Of a stretch of 64,000 nucleotides of DNA, positions 34,228 to 42,352 are shown one piece after another; positions within the stretch are counted from its first letter, which is position 1; each line of letters opens with the position of its first letter. The stretch comes from Haloplanus aerogenes (GTDB taxonomy: Archaea; Halobacteriota; Halobacteria; Halobacteriales; Haloferacaceae): contig NZ_CP034145.1 in assembly GCF_003856835.1 (NCBI RefSeq), positions 744,001 to 808,000 on the forward strand, written 5' to 3'. A program made the position numbers and the translations under genes. The notes under the pieces were generated by a model. It was not told the DNA's origin, made no database searches, and saw only the letters and a program-made list of their open reading frames with translations.

Positions 34228-35811
34228 TCAGTTGCATCCCTGGACCCGATAGAGGATGTACGTTCCCCCTCCTCGATCGGTTCCCTTCGGAAATCGGCTC
34301 ACTTCGGTGAGAGTGAGCTCGGATTCGACATCGCGGACGTACCCTTGGGGATCAAGAATGTACGCGACGTTTCTCTCACAGATGTAGTCACTGATCTCGC
34401 CGCGTTCGTTGGCTCGATAAGTGGCCGGATTCATAACTCCGTCCAGATTTATCACGTCGTGGTTCGGGGTGTAATACTGATAGATGCCGGTGTTGAACGA
34501 TCCGACAGTCGCCTCGCGAGGTATCTCATTCTCGATATAGTTCGCTCCTTCCCATTTCGTGACTTCTTGCGGATACGTTCCCCCCGGGTAGTGGGCAACT
34601 CCTGAGGCGACGAACAGGCCGCTGAACAGAAGCACGACTACCGCAGCCCGTGGGATAGACACCGATTTCGGAGGCGATACGTTCACCAGCTCGGCCAGCG
34701 CGATGCCCAACAATATCGACAGTATCGACAGCGTAAACAGACTGTACCACGGCCGCATGCCCAGTTCGTAGAACCAGTAAAACGGATAGTACAGCAGACT
34801 GCCGACGATCAAGAAATCCAGTCGAACGACGAGCGTCCTGACCTGTTCACCCCGGACCAGCACCAAGAGAATACCTCCCAGAATGAGGAGGGCAACCAGC
34901 GGTCCGAACGCGAACAGGTCGTAAAAGAAGTAGTTCCAGACGAAACGGCCGGTGTCTCGCATCGCTTCCCAGACCAGGATCGAGTAGGGCGTACTGCCTT
35001 CCAGCCGTATCACTCGAAGCGCTGCACCACTAACCGGCGTGAGCCGTCCCACGGTCAGCACACTCCAGAGGAGCCACGGGGCCACGAGAACACTCGCTAC
35101 GACTCCGCTCTTGAACACCGGTCGGAGGCGAGTCAACAGGTTCATCGGATTGCCGAAGTCGTCCGTATCTTCGAGTATACGGAGCGCGAGAGCGCCGAAA
35201 ACGCCGATACCGGCGAGTACGCTACTCATCCTGCTCATGAACGCCAGTGCGACGAGTGCTCCCACGACCACTGCCTGTCGATGTGTCGGGATCGGCCGAT
35301 TTACTCGCGCTACCAGATACCAGATTAGCGTGGCGATAAACAGCATCTGTAGCGGCGATTCGAGTCCGCTGAGTGAGACGAACAGGATGTACGGGTTAAA
35401 AAGCCAGAGAAACGCCGTCAGCACCCCTGCAGTCGTCGAATGTAATTCATCTCCGATTCCGTACAGTGGGACGGCTGTCGATACGGTAACTACCGAGAGG
35501 ACGATCAGTGACGCGTACACCGGCACGTTGACGCCGAAGGAGTAGCCAACTTCGAATATCGGCACGAGCAGTGCCGCGTAGAGCGGGTGGAACCCGTTCG
35601 TCGGCACACCCTGATTAAATACTACTCCATGTCCGTGTGAAATATTCCGTGCCAGGGCGTAGTAGTAGAAAGCGTCGTCCGCAAGGAACTTGTGGAGCAG
35701 TATTTCGATGGGCTGGAAAATCAGGACGAGTCGCATTCCCAGTGAGACCGCGAGCAGCCCGATCAGCAGTCGATGCGGGCGCGAGATTGACCGTCGCACG
35801 AATTGCATCAT
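34228..35811 (-). CDS. GT-C-type membrane glycosyltransferase (ArnT/PMT-like)
   Basis: The 527-residue protein has about 11-12 helices. An N-terminal first loop contains the acidic motif 'LADDAFYYYALARNISHGHG' that fits the catalytic Asp pair of GT-C enzymes using a lipid-phosphate sugar donor. The C-terminal ~90 residues are an external soluble domain. It would add a sugar to a protein or lipid at the outer membrane face. The start at 35811 (MMQFVRRS) directly precedes the first helix. It sits alone in front of relics of an epimerase and a UbiA-type gene, so it may be a survivor of a larger glycan cluster. Confidence 0.78.
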   Translation of the reverse strand: MMQFVRRSISRPHRLLIGLLAVSLGMRLVLIFQPIEILLHKFLADDAFYYYALARNISHGHGVVFNQGVPTNGFHPLYAALLVPIFEVGYSFGVNVPVYASLIVLSVVTVSTAVPLYGIGDELHSTTAGVLTAFLWLFNPYILFVSLSGLESPLQMLFIATLIWYLVARVNRPIPTHRQAVVVGALVALAFMSRMSSVLAGIGVFGALALRILEDTDDFGNPMNLLTRLRPVFKSGVVASVLVAPWLLWSVLTVGRLTPVSGAALRVIRLEGSTPYSILVWEAMRDTGRFVWNYFFYDLFAFGPLVALLILGGILLVLVRGEQVRTLVVRLDFLIVGSLLYYPFYWFYELGMRPWYSLFTLSILSILLGIALAELVNVSPPKSVSIPRAAVVVLLFSGLFVASGVAHYPGGTYPQEVTKWEGANYIENEIPREATVGSFNTGIYQYYTPNHDVINLDGVMNPATYRANERGEISDYICERNVAYILDPQGYVRDVESELTLTEVSRFPKGTDRGGGTYILYRVQGCN

Positions 35812-35821
35812 TGCTCGACGC

Positions 35822-36049
35822 TCAGAACTGCTGCAACGCGGCCTTCGCGATGCGAAGCATGCCTTGGTCCCGGGCGACGCGGTGATCCTTGGCGTCGTCC
35901 CACAGTGGCAACGCCGCCGCGGTGTGTACGACCGCGTCGGCATCGGCTCGTTCGAATATCTCGGCGCCCGCGTCTTCGTTGCGGACGGCCGCCTCGATGA
36001 AGTCGACGCCCTCCGTGTCGTCGGACGGCTTCGGGTTGAGGGCCGCCAC
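35822..36049 (-). pseudogene. Truncated NAD-dependent epimerase/dehydratase fragment
   Basis: The 75-codon fragment reads 'GVDFIEAAVRNEDAGAEIFE' and 'DADAVVHTAAALPLWDDAKD', matching the second and third strands of extended short-chain dehydrogenases (the V-V-H-x-A-A motif). It lacks the N-terminal GxxGxxG strand and the catalytic YxxxK, so only the middle of the Rossmann fold is left. It lies 11 nt upstream of the GT-C gene start. Confidence 0.6.
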
Positions 36050-36721
36050 GCCCCAACTTCGTTTGAATAATTGATGATATGTATGCAGTCCGACTAATTA
36101 CGGTGCCGCTCGCCACGACCACGAAATCGTGTTCACTTCCCTGCGGAGTCTCTCGTTTCGATCCGCCCATAGCACTGAACAGGTTAACGAAGTGTCTTTA
36201 TTGTTCCTCTCTTCGTCTCGTCGTACTGGAATAACCACATGGCACGACACGTCGTATTCACGAGTGAGAAACGCTTCTCGGTTGGAACTGTGCTCTTGGA
36301 ATAACCCTCCCCTCGACAATGATCGAGATTTCCGTCGCTGTCGGTATCGATATTCGACTGGGGCGATATCTGGTGGGACGTGCTGGTTGCGTTCCCTCAT
36401 GACGGTGCTCCGGTCACCCTTCGGCCAGTGAGTCGGGACCGGGCCTGCAGCACTCTTGCAATCGACGCTCCACTGACCGCGAACACGAGACGGATACGTG
36501 TCGGCTTTCGAGTCGACAGTCGAACCACCGGTAATGACTTACAATAACCGTATGAATGGGCGGGATCTCCAGTTCGATCGATCCAGTAATACTGTCCGGG
36601 GTTACTCTACGTAATTCCTCCCTAGGAGTGGTACAAACGGGGTGTAATCTCCTGAACGTCGGCGCGTGGATCTCCCCTCTCATCGGCACCGTCGCGTTCA
36701 CGGCCGTCGCACGCGCGCCCT
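36050..36721. other. Gene-free stretch
   Basis: No frame in these 670 bp reads like conserved protein. A/T-rich patches are mixed with GC-rich sequence, as expected for decaying DNA. I see no repeats or promoter of note; the short frames on both strands have no domain pattern. Confidence 0.4.
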
Positions 36722-37057
36722 ACATTTCTCAACGATCTGGGGGCGGATCGAGATCACCCCGAAAAACAGCACCGATCTCTCGCCAGCGGACGGGTGTCAG
36801 TCCCCATCATTGTCGTCTTCGGTTAGCGTCCTCGGCGTCGTCGGCCTCGCTGCGGCGTACGGCCTCGTCCCACTCTTCCTCACTGTTCTTCTCGCTGATT
36901 TCGGTCAGAACGCTCCTACTCGCTCTATCTCAAACAGGTCATCCTCGTCGACATCTTGGTCGTTGCGAGCGGGTTCGTCCTCCGCTCGATCGCAGGGGTC
37001 GTCGCGGTCGGCGTGCTGTACGGCATTCCGAAACTCGCACTGCAGGTGATCGGGTGA
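36722..37057 (+). pseudogene. Frameshifted UbiA-family (decaprenyl-phosphate phosphoribosyltransferase-like) relic
   Basis: Three fragments lie in order but change frame. First 'FLNDLGADRDHPEKQHR' with 'SLASGRVSV' (from 36722), which corresponds to the N-D-x-x-D...R-P substrate motif. Then 'VLGVVGLAAAYGLVPLFLTVL' (from about 36825), and last 'YSLYLKQVILVDILVVASG' with 'FVLRSIAGVVAVGV' (from 36917, back in the first frame). These are signature pieces of the polyprenyl-phosphate phosphoribosyltransferases. The first frame stops after 'VPIIVVFG' and the tail ends at TGA 37055-37057. The gene is dead. Confidence 0.6.
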
Positions 37058-37294
37058 TGTACGACTCGTAAGCGCGTGCCGGCACCGTTGCGGGCTGCAT
37101 CGGTCGATACTGGCGAGAGACGATCCGCGAGTATCGCTCGAGGGACCGGCTACGAACCCTCTCGCTGCAGTGGTTCGTCGAACTCTGCTCGAGGGGCCCA
37201 CACATTTCGTATCGCGATATGCAGTTCATCGTGGTTCGGTACGCCGACGCACGGACAACGCGGATTTATCCGCCTCGACCTCCGAGCATCGAGT
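37058..37294 (+). other. Short stretch before ubaA with possible gene remains
   Basis: The plus frame from 37081 stays open and reads 'CIGRYWRETIREYRSRDRLR' and 'TLSLQWFVELCSRGPHISYR', which looks like genuine but truncated protein sequence. I cannot identify it. It runs out of recognisable sequence before the ubaA start codon at 37295. It may be another relic of the same decayed cluster. Confidence 0.3.
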
Positions 37295-38107
37295 ATGAGT
37301 GGACTCTCGCTGGACGCCACGCAACTGGACCGCTACTCCCGGCACATCATCATGGACGACGTCGGGCCGGAGGGGCAGAAGCGCCTGCTGGATTCGAGTG
37401 CACTCGTCGTCGGCGCTGGCGGCCTCGGGGCACCCGTCATCCAGTATCTTGCGGCCGCGGGCGTGGGCACTCTCGGCGTCGTCGACGACGACGTAGTCGA
37501 GCGTTCGAACCTGCAACGACAGGTCATCCACGGCGACGACGACGTGGGTCGACCCAAAGTCGACAGCGCGGCGGAGTTCGTCGCCGGCCTCAACCCCGAC
37601 GTGGACGTGGAGACCTACGAGACGCGACTCGACCGCGACAACGCCGATATCCTGACCGACTACGACATCGTCGTCGACGCTTCCGACAACTTCCCGACAC
37701 GCTATCTCGTCAACGACACCTGCCGTCTCGCCGGAATTCCCGTCTCCCACGGCGCCATCTACAAATTCGAGGGACAGGTGACGACGCTCCACCCAGACGG
37801 CCCCTGTTATCGGTGCCTGTTCCGCGAGGCGCCCGAACCCGGTACCGTTCCGGACTGCGCGACGACGGGCGTCCTCGGCGTCCTCCCCGGCACCGTCGGC
37901 TGTATTCAGGCGACTGAGGCCGTGAAACTCCTCCTCGACGCCGGCGAGCCGCTGATCGGCCGCCTGCTCTTCTACGACGCGATGGATATGACGTTCGAGA
38001 CGGTGCCGTACGCCAAAGATCCCGACTGCCCCGTCTGTGGCGACGACCCCATCGACTCCATCGACGAGATCGAGTACACCGACGGGTGTGCGATCGACGC
38101 GGACTGA
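37295..38107 (+). CDS. ubaA: SAMP-activating E1-like enzyme UbaA
   Basis: UbaA adenylates the C-terminus of ubiquitin-like SAMP proteins for protein modification (sampylation), molybdopterin and tRNA thiolation. The 270-residue protein has the ATP-binding 'ALVVGAGGLGAPVIQYLAAAG', 'DDDVVERSNLQRQ', 'VDASDNFPTRYLVND', the zinc ligands 'CYRCLF' and 'CPVCG', and the putative catalytic C188 in 'VPDCATTGVLG', the position shown to matter in Haloferax. The start at ATG 37295 is preferred. NcsA, one beneficiary of this pathway, is at 2278. Confidence 0.94.
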   Translation: MSGLSLDATQLDRYSRHIIMDDVGPEGQKRLLDSSALVVGAGGLGAPVIQYLAAAGVGTLGVVDDDVVERSNLQRQVIHGDDDVGRPKVDSAAEFVAGLNPDVDVETYETRLDRDNADILTDYDIVVDASDNFPTRYLVNDTCRLAGIPVSHGAIYKFEGQVTTLHPDGPCYRCLFREAPEPGTVPDCATTGVLGVLPGTVGCIQATEAVKLLLDAGEPLIGRLLFYDAMDMTFETVPYAKDPDCPVCGDDPIDSIDEIEYTDGCAIDAD

Positions 38108-38151
38108 CCGAACGAAATCCTTTAGCGCCCGCGAGGTGCAGATGAGGGTGC

Positions 38152-38224
38152 GGGACCGTGGGTTAGCCTGGTATACTTCGGGCCTTGGGTGCCCGTGACC
38201 CCGGTTCGAATCCGGGCGGTCCCA
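38152..38224 (+). tRNA. tRNA-Pro(TGG)
   Basis: The cloverleaf can be drawn: acceptor GGGACCG (38152-38158) pairs with CGGTCCC (38217-38223), plus discriminator A. The anticodon stem CGGGC/GCCCG holds the loop CTTGGGT with anticodon TGG, and the T-arm is CCCGG-TTCGAAT-CCGGG. No CCA is encoded and no intron is seen. An A/T box (TTTAGC) about 30 nt upstream can serve as promoter. The 3' end is duplicated downstream. Confidence 0.93.
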
Positions 38225-38323
38225 TTTCTGTGCGACGAGCGTACGCGAGGAGCCAGAAATGAACAGCGACCGGATTCGAAGCAGGGAGTGGAGCGACCGT
38301 GGTACGAATCCGGGCGGTCCCAT
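38207..38323 (+). repeat. 19-bp direct repeat of the tRNA-Pro 3' end (candidate att pair)
   Basis: CGAATCCGGGCGGTCCCAT occurs at 38207-38225, the end of tRNA-Pro, and again at 38305-38323, 98 nt apart, with no mismatch. Such duplications are the usual mark of integration at a tRNA 3' end. The 79 bases between them hold a small palindromic element (TTCTG at 38226-38230 with CAGAA at 38254-38258) and no gene. The short spacing implies that nearly all of an integrated element was lost. Confidence 0.7.
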
Positions 38324-38409
38324 ACCCACTTTTTGCTCGGTCGTTTCACTCTCTCGCAAAAACTTGGGGAAAAACCGCAGGGACGGATTCGAACCCGGCG
38401 AGACTGGGC

Positions 38410-38514
38410 GTGACGAGGGTCTTGACACGAGTCACGCTCGGGGACGCCGGAACGATGCTCCGCGCTCACCACGGTAAGGGCGACAAGTACGTGAGACTCG
38501 TGACTTGGCGATAG
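38410..38514 (+). pseudogene. Possible tyrosine-integrase remnant
   Basis: A frame ending in TAG 38512-38514 contains 'HHGKGDKYVRLV', which resembles the beta-hairpin with catalytic Lys of tyrosine recombinases (H-G-K-G-x-K-x-R-x-V-P-L). It stands 90 nt after the second copy of the tRNA 3' end. The preceding codons are too short to confirm the fold, so the identity is a suggestion based on this motif and place. The remaining bases before vapB (38515-38580) contain no gene. Confidence 0.35.
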
Positions 38515-38580
38515 CCATCTGCACGGTCGATCGGCTGTAGCTGACAAAACTACTCACCGCTGAATTCACGATGAATTCGC

Positions 38581-38784
38581 ATGAGTCGAACGTCGATCCC
38601 GGTCGATTCGTCGACGAAGGATCTGCTCGACGACCTGAAGCGTGACGACGAGACGTGGGACGAGTTCCTGACGCGTATCGCTGCCGACGAGGAACCGATC
38701 AAGGCTGGCGCGTGGTCGACTGACGAGGCCGAACAGGCGAAAGAGCGGGTCCGCGAGTCCCGGAAGAACTGGGACGACCGATGA
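38581..38784 (+). CDS. VapB-type antitoxin
   Basis: The 67-residue protein starts with a short beta strand and helix (SRTSIPVDSSTKDLLDDLKR) as in haloarchaeal VapB antitoxins, followed by an acidic helical tail (TDEAEQAKERVRESRKNWDD). The ATG of the next gene overlaps its stop (ATGA), the standard VapBC arrangement. The toxin gene is disrupted, so this antitoxin is orphaned unless it neutralises a toxin elsewhere. Confidence 0.75.
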   Translation: MSRTSIPVDSSTKDLLDDLKRDDETWDEFLTRIAADEEPIKAGAWSTDEAEQAKERVRESRKNWDDR

Positions 38785-39052
38785 CGTTTCTCGACTCGTC
38801 GGCAACCATCGACTACCTACGCGGCGTCGACACCGTCATCGACTACCTCGACGTCGGGAACCGTTCTTCACCTCGACGCTCGAAGCGGCGCGACTCCAGG
38901 ACCGGACGATGAGCGACGGCGTTCGGCTCTCGACGCCCGACGCCCTGGTCGCCGCGACCGCCCGCTCGACGAGCGACGAACTCGTCGTTGCTGACGGCGA
39001 TTTCGAGACGGACGTGCTCGAATCCTACCTTCGGGTGACGAACTTGCGGTGA
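38781..39052 (+). pseudogene. Broken VapC PIN-domain toxin
   Basis: The first part 'MTFLDSSATIDYLRGVDTVI' is the start of a PIN-domain toxin (D-S/T-S-x-x-I-x-x-L). The frame then shifts, and the rest, 'LQDRTMSDGVRLSTPDALVA' and 'ATARSTSDELVVADGDFETD', is found in another frame ending at TGA 39050-39052. It carries the PIN C-terminal acidic motif. The central third of a normal 130-residue VapC is missing. The shift is near 38858. The toxin cannot be made. Confidence 0.75.
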
Positions 39053-39249
39053 GACTCACCCGTCCGACCCACTAATCGAACCGCACCTCCCCGGTTAGCG
39101 TCGCTGGCCTGCGGGGACGCCTCGGATGGCTCGCAAACGCCCCGCGACGCGCTTCGCTCGTTGCGAACCGATCGCTTCGAACTGATCCTCGACCCACGAT
39201 AAACCACTATCAGCGATATCGTTTTCATCCGCCCGGCGCGCGTCGTCGG

Positions 39250-40639
39250 TTATCGCACCACGACGAGGTTCCCTTCGATATCGGTCACGTAGCAGCAGTC
39301 GCCGGCGACGGCGAGCGTTCGGGGAACGAGCCCGACATCGTGGCGCCACTGTACTGTCTCGGTGTCTGCGTCGAGGGCGACGAGGTACCCCGCATCGGGT
39401 ACCGGGAGCTGGCTGAACGTCCACTCCGGAGCGACGCCGACGTAGACGGTCCCGTCGGCGACGGCGGGCGCCGTGAGCGCGGGCGCTACGCCGTCGAGGT
39501 TCTCCGCGACGGCGATGTCGACTTCGTGATTCCAGCGCCGGCTGCCGTCTGCGATGTCGACGGCGAACACCGTCGCGCGCTGGGTCGTCGTCTCGTCGGG
39601 CGAGACGAGTTCGCACACGTGGGCGTGGCCGTCGGCGACGGCCGGTTCCGTGACGTACGTACATCCCGGTGTCGACCCCGCGGTGGCCGTCGAACTGCCA
39701 CGCTGGCTCGGCGGTGTCCGAGGCCGACGTATCGTCGGCGACGGTGAAGCTGTCGGGGTCGTAGGCCGCCATCGTGTACGCCGGTCGATCGGCCATCTGT
39801 CCGCCAGCCGTCACGAGGATGCGGCCGTCGTCCAGTGCGGCCATCGCGGGGAAACCGATTTCCGGAAGCGGGAGCATCGAGACGCCGGCAGCGGTGAGCC
39901 GATAGACCACTTCGCCGACGACCGTCCAGACGGCGTCCGGCCCGACTGCGGCGCCGAGGAGGATGCTCCGATACCCCTCCGGAAACGCAACGCGCCACTG
40001 TTCGGTGCCGTCGGTCGCGGCGAGCCCGTGGAACCCGTAGTCGCTCAGCACGTACACCGTCCCCGCCGTGGGGACGAGTCGGACGTCGAAGGCGCTCCGC
40101 TCGCCGGGCAGGTACGCGCTCCCGACGGACCCGGACAGGTGGCCGTAGAGGTCGGTCCGCCACCGTTCGTCGCCGTCGACGCCGAGGGCGGTGATCCGTC
40201 CGTCCTGCTCGACGTAGAGTCGGCCGCCGGTCGCCACGGACGGATCGCCGGCAAAGTCGTGGTGCCACTGCTCCACCCAGTCGGCCGTCGCGAACGCTCG
40301 GACCGTCGCCGCGCCGCGCTTCTCGCTCTCGTGGACGACGTACGCGGTGTCCGGGGTCGCGGCGACGACGGAGCGGGCCGTGTCGTACTCCGGGTCGGTG
40401 TCGGCACGCCGGAACGCGATTGCCGGCGCGCCGGTCGCCCCCGCCGCATCCACCGTGCGTCGGCGTCGCGGACCGCCGCCCGACAGCGCCCACGTTCCGG
40501 CGGGCGGGTGCCAGTCGCTCCCGACGGTTGACGGCGGGTGCTCGTTCGCGTCCCGGCCGAGGATGCCGGTGCACCCGGCTAGCGCGGTGCTGGCGCCGAC
40601 GAGCGTCGAGAGGACAGTTCTACGAGGGAGTGGCGACAT
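39250..40639 (-). pseudogene. Frameshifted PQQ-like beta-propeller Tat lipoprotein
   Basis: The N-terminus has a Tat motif (PRRTVLSTLVGAST) and lipobox (LAGC), followed by propeller blades ('VYVLSDYGFHGLAATDGTEQ' and others of the A-x-D-G/T-x-x-W-R type). The frame breaks near 39653-39662, where ACGTACGTAC replaces the shorter ACGTAC expected, a 4-bp tandem duplication. Reading resumes in another frame with 'VTEPAVADGHAHVCELV' to the natural stop at 39250. Without the extra four bases the protein would be about 460 residues. It could be phase variation, decay or a sequencing artefact. Confidence 0.75.
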
Positions 40640-40861
40640 AGCCGTTCTCGGTAGGGTGCTGGAATCGTTTTTGTGGCTCTGCTGTCACGAACCTCCTCCG
40701 ATCCGGATCCCAGACGATTCGACGATTGGACGACGATTCGACGCTTGGACGCGAACGCACTACTGTACGATCGTCGTCGATTCGACCGTGATGTCCCCGA
40801 GTGACGGTATCGCGTTCGGAATCGACCGCTTGACCGAGACGACCGACGGGGGTGACTGACC

Positions 40862-41224
40862 GTGCGCTCCCCTCTTCCGACCAATCGCCTCGTGGCGTTC
40901 GCTCTGGCCGGGGCGCTGGTGACGGCAGTCGTCGCCGTCGGCCTCGCCGTCCCCGGAATCGGTCTCGCGTCGCTTTCGGACGACGACGCCACTCCGCCGA
41001 CCGATGGATCGGCGTCAGTCGCGGCCGACGCACCGACGCCCAACCCGAACTTCACGCCGGCCGTCCAGACGCAGTCCGGGTACGAGGAGGAAGCACACGA
41101 GGAACACGAGAGAGACGACGGCGAGGATGGCAACGACGACCATGCGGAGTACGACGACGACGACCACGACGACGATGAGGACGACGACTACGGCGACGAC
41201 GACGACCACGAGGAGGACGACTGA
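40862..41224 (+). CDS. Acidic Asp/His-rich exported protein
   Basis: The 120-residue protein has an N-terminal hydrophobic stretch ('LVAFALAGALVTAVVAVGLA') that acts as signal anchor. A short Thr/Pro spacer follows, then a C-terminal tail made nearly entirely of Asp, His, Glu and a few Tyr (DDDDHDDDEDDDYGDDDDHE). Such a tail can bind metal ions outside the membrane. Start is GTG 40862. It overlaps the ApbE start by 1 nt (TGATG), so it heads the apbE operon and may serve it as a cation or heme accessory. No homology is claimed. Confidence 0.65.
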   Translation: MRSPLPTNRLVAFALAGALVTAVVAVGLAVPGIGLASLSDDDATPPTDGSASVAADAPTPNPNFTPAVQTQSGYEEEAHEEHERDDGEDGNDDHAEYDDDDHDDDEDDDYGDDDDHEEDD

Positions 41225-42081
41225 TGATTTCGTCGGCGTACGAACGACTCGGCGACGCCAGACGCGAGTTCCGCTGCTGTGATACAGCGTTCGTCGTCCG
41301 GGCGACGGGTGTGCGGGCCGACACGGCCGCCTGCCGCGCCCGACGGACGGCCGAGACGCTCGAAGCCCAACTGAACGCCTTCGACGACGCGAGCGCCGTG
41401 GCTCGCCTCAACCGCACGGGCGAAGTCACGAACGAACACGTCGCGCGGCTGGTTCGTCGCGGTCACGAGTACCGCGACCGGACCGACGGCGTCTTCGACA
41501 TCCGGCAGGGGCGAACCGAACACGCCCTCAAGGAGTTCCTGCGCGGTGAGACGGACGCGCCCCCGGGCGCGTTCGAGGCCGGCGAGGTTCGGACGGACGG
41601 CGACCGGGTCACCGCCGACGCGGCCGTAGATCTGAACGGCCTCGCCAAGGGCTACATCGTCGACCGGGCGGCCGCCTCCCTCGCGGGCCCCGGGCGGCGC
41701 GGATTCGTCAGCGGCGGTGGCGACATGTCACCCCCGACCGGCCCCATCGCCGTCGAGAGCCCGTACGGCGACGAGACGCCGCTGAAGGTGCTCGACACCG
41801 ACTGGAACGTGGCCACCTCCGGCGGCTACCGGCGCACGCGGGCGGGCGTGGATCACGTCTACGACCCGACCGCCGAGCGGTTCGGCGCGCGCCACGAGTC
41901 GGTGACGGTCGTCGCCCGCCGCGACTGCACGGAGGCCGACGCCCTCGCGACGACGCTCGCGGCCCTCCCACTCGACGACGTCCTCGCTCTCGCCGAGGAC
42001 TGGGGCGGCCTCGAAGCGTTGCTCGTCCACGGCGGCGTCTTCCACACGACCACGGGGTTCGACGCCCATGTCCGAAACTGA
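41224..42081 (+). CDS. apbE: FAD:protein FMN transferase (ApbE family)
   Basis: ApbE attaches FMN covalently to a Thr or Ser in target proteins. The 285-residue protein carries the family motifs: 'TDGVFDIRQG', 'AAVDLNGLAKGYIVDRAA', the nucleotide-binding 'GFVSGGGDM', 'VATSGGYRRTRAG', 'HVYDPTAERF' and 'CTEADALATTLAALPLDD'. It has no signal peptide or lipobox, whereas many bacterial ApbE are periplasmic, so modification would occur in the cytoplasm before export. It lies in a tight operon with a Ca-binding-type protein and a heme-type membrane protein. Confidence 0.88.
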   Translation: MISSAYERLGDARREFRCCDTAFVVRATGVRADTAACRARRTAETLEAQLNAFDDASAVARLNRTGEVTNEHVARLVRRGHEYRDRTDGVFDIRQGRTEHALKEFLRGETDAPPGAFEAGEVRTDGDRVTADAAVDLNGLAKGYIVDRAAASLAGPGRRGFVSGGGDMSPPTGPIAVESPYGDETPLKVLDTDWNVATSGGYRRTRAGVDHVYDPTAERFGARHESVTVVARRDCTEADALATTLAALPLDDVLALAEDWGGLEALLVHGGVFHTTTGFDAHVRN

Positions 42082-42352
42082 CCGACGGATTACGGTCGTC
42101 GCCGTCGTCGTCCTCGTCGTGGCCGTGCCCCTGCTCTGGGGGGTCGCCGACGTGCGCACGGCACAGGCGGCGGACGCGAAGCAGGCCGATCTGGTCGAGA
42201 CGACGGTGTCGACGCGACAGGCGCCGGCCGACTACGACGGTGACGGCGTCTCGGATTCGACCGACCGGTGTCCGACGCGCCCCGAGACGACGAACGGGTT
42301 TCAGGACGGTGACGGCTGTCCGGACGTGGTCGAGACGACGGGGGCGTCCTGA
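42068..42352 (+). CDS. Thrombospondin type-3-repeat protein with C-terminal TGAS
   Basis: The 94-residue protein begins with a signal anchor ('VVAVVVLVVAVPLLWGVAD'). Two calcium-binding type-3 repeats follow ('DYDGDGVSDSTDRCPTRP' and 'NGFQDGDGCPDVVE'), and the protein ends in 'ETTGAS'. The last four residues match the [ST]-G-A-[ST] core where ApbE enzymes attach FMN, although the usual preceding Asp is displaced. It overlaps both neighbours, apbE (14 nt) and the heme-type membrane gene (1 nt), so co-expression is very likely. Confidence 0.72.
   Translation: MSETDRRITVVAVVVLVVAVPLLWGVADVRTAQAADAKQADLVETTVSTRQAPADYDGDGVSDSTDRCPTRPETTNGFQDGDGCPDVVETTGAS

Noticed and set aside
38528-38538. CGATCGGCTGT, shared with the palindrome at 8496
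   Set aside because: Only 11 bases match and the flanks differ, so it is not evidence of a second copy of the 82-bp element.
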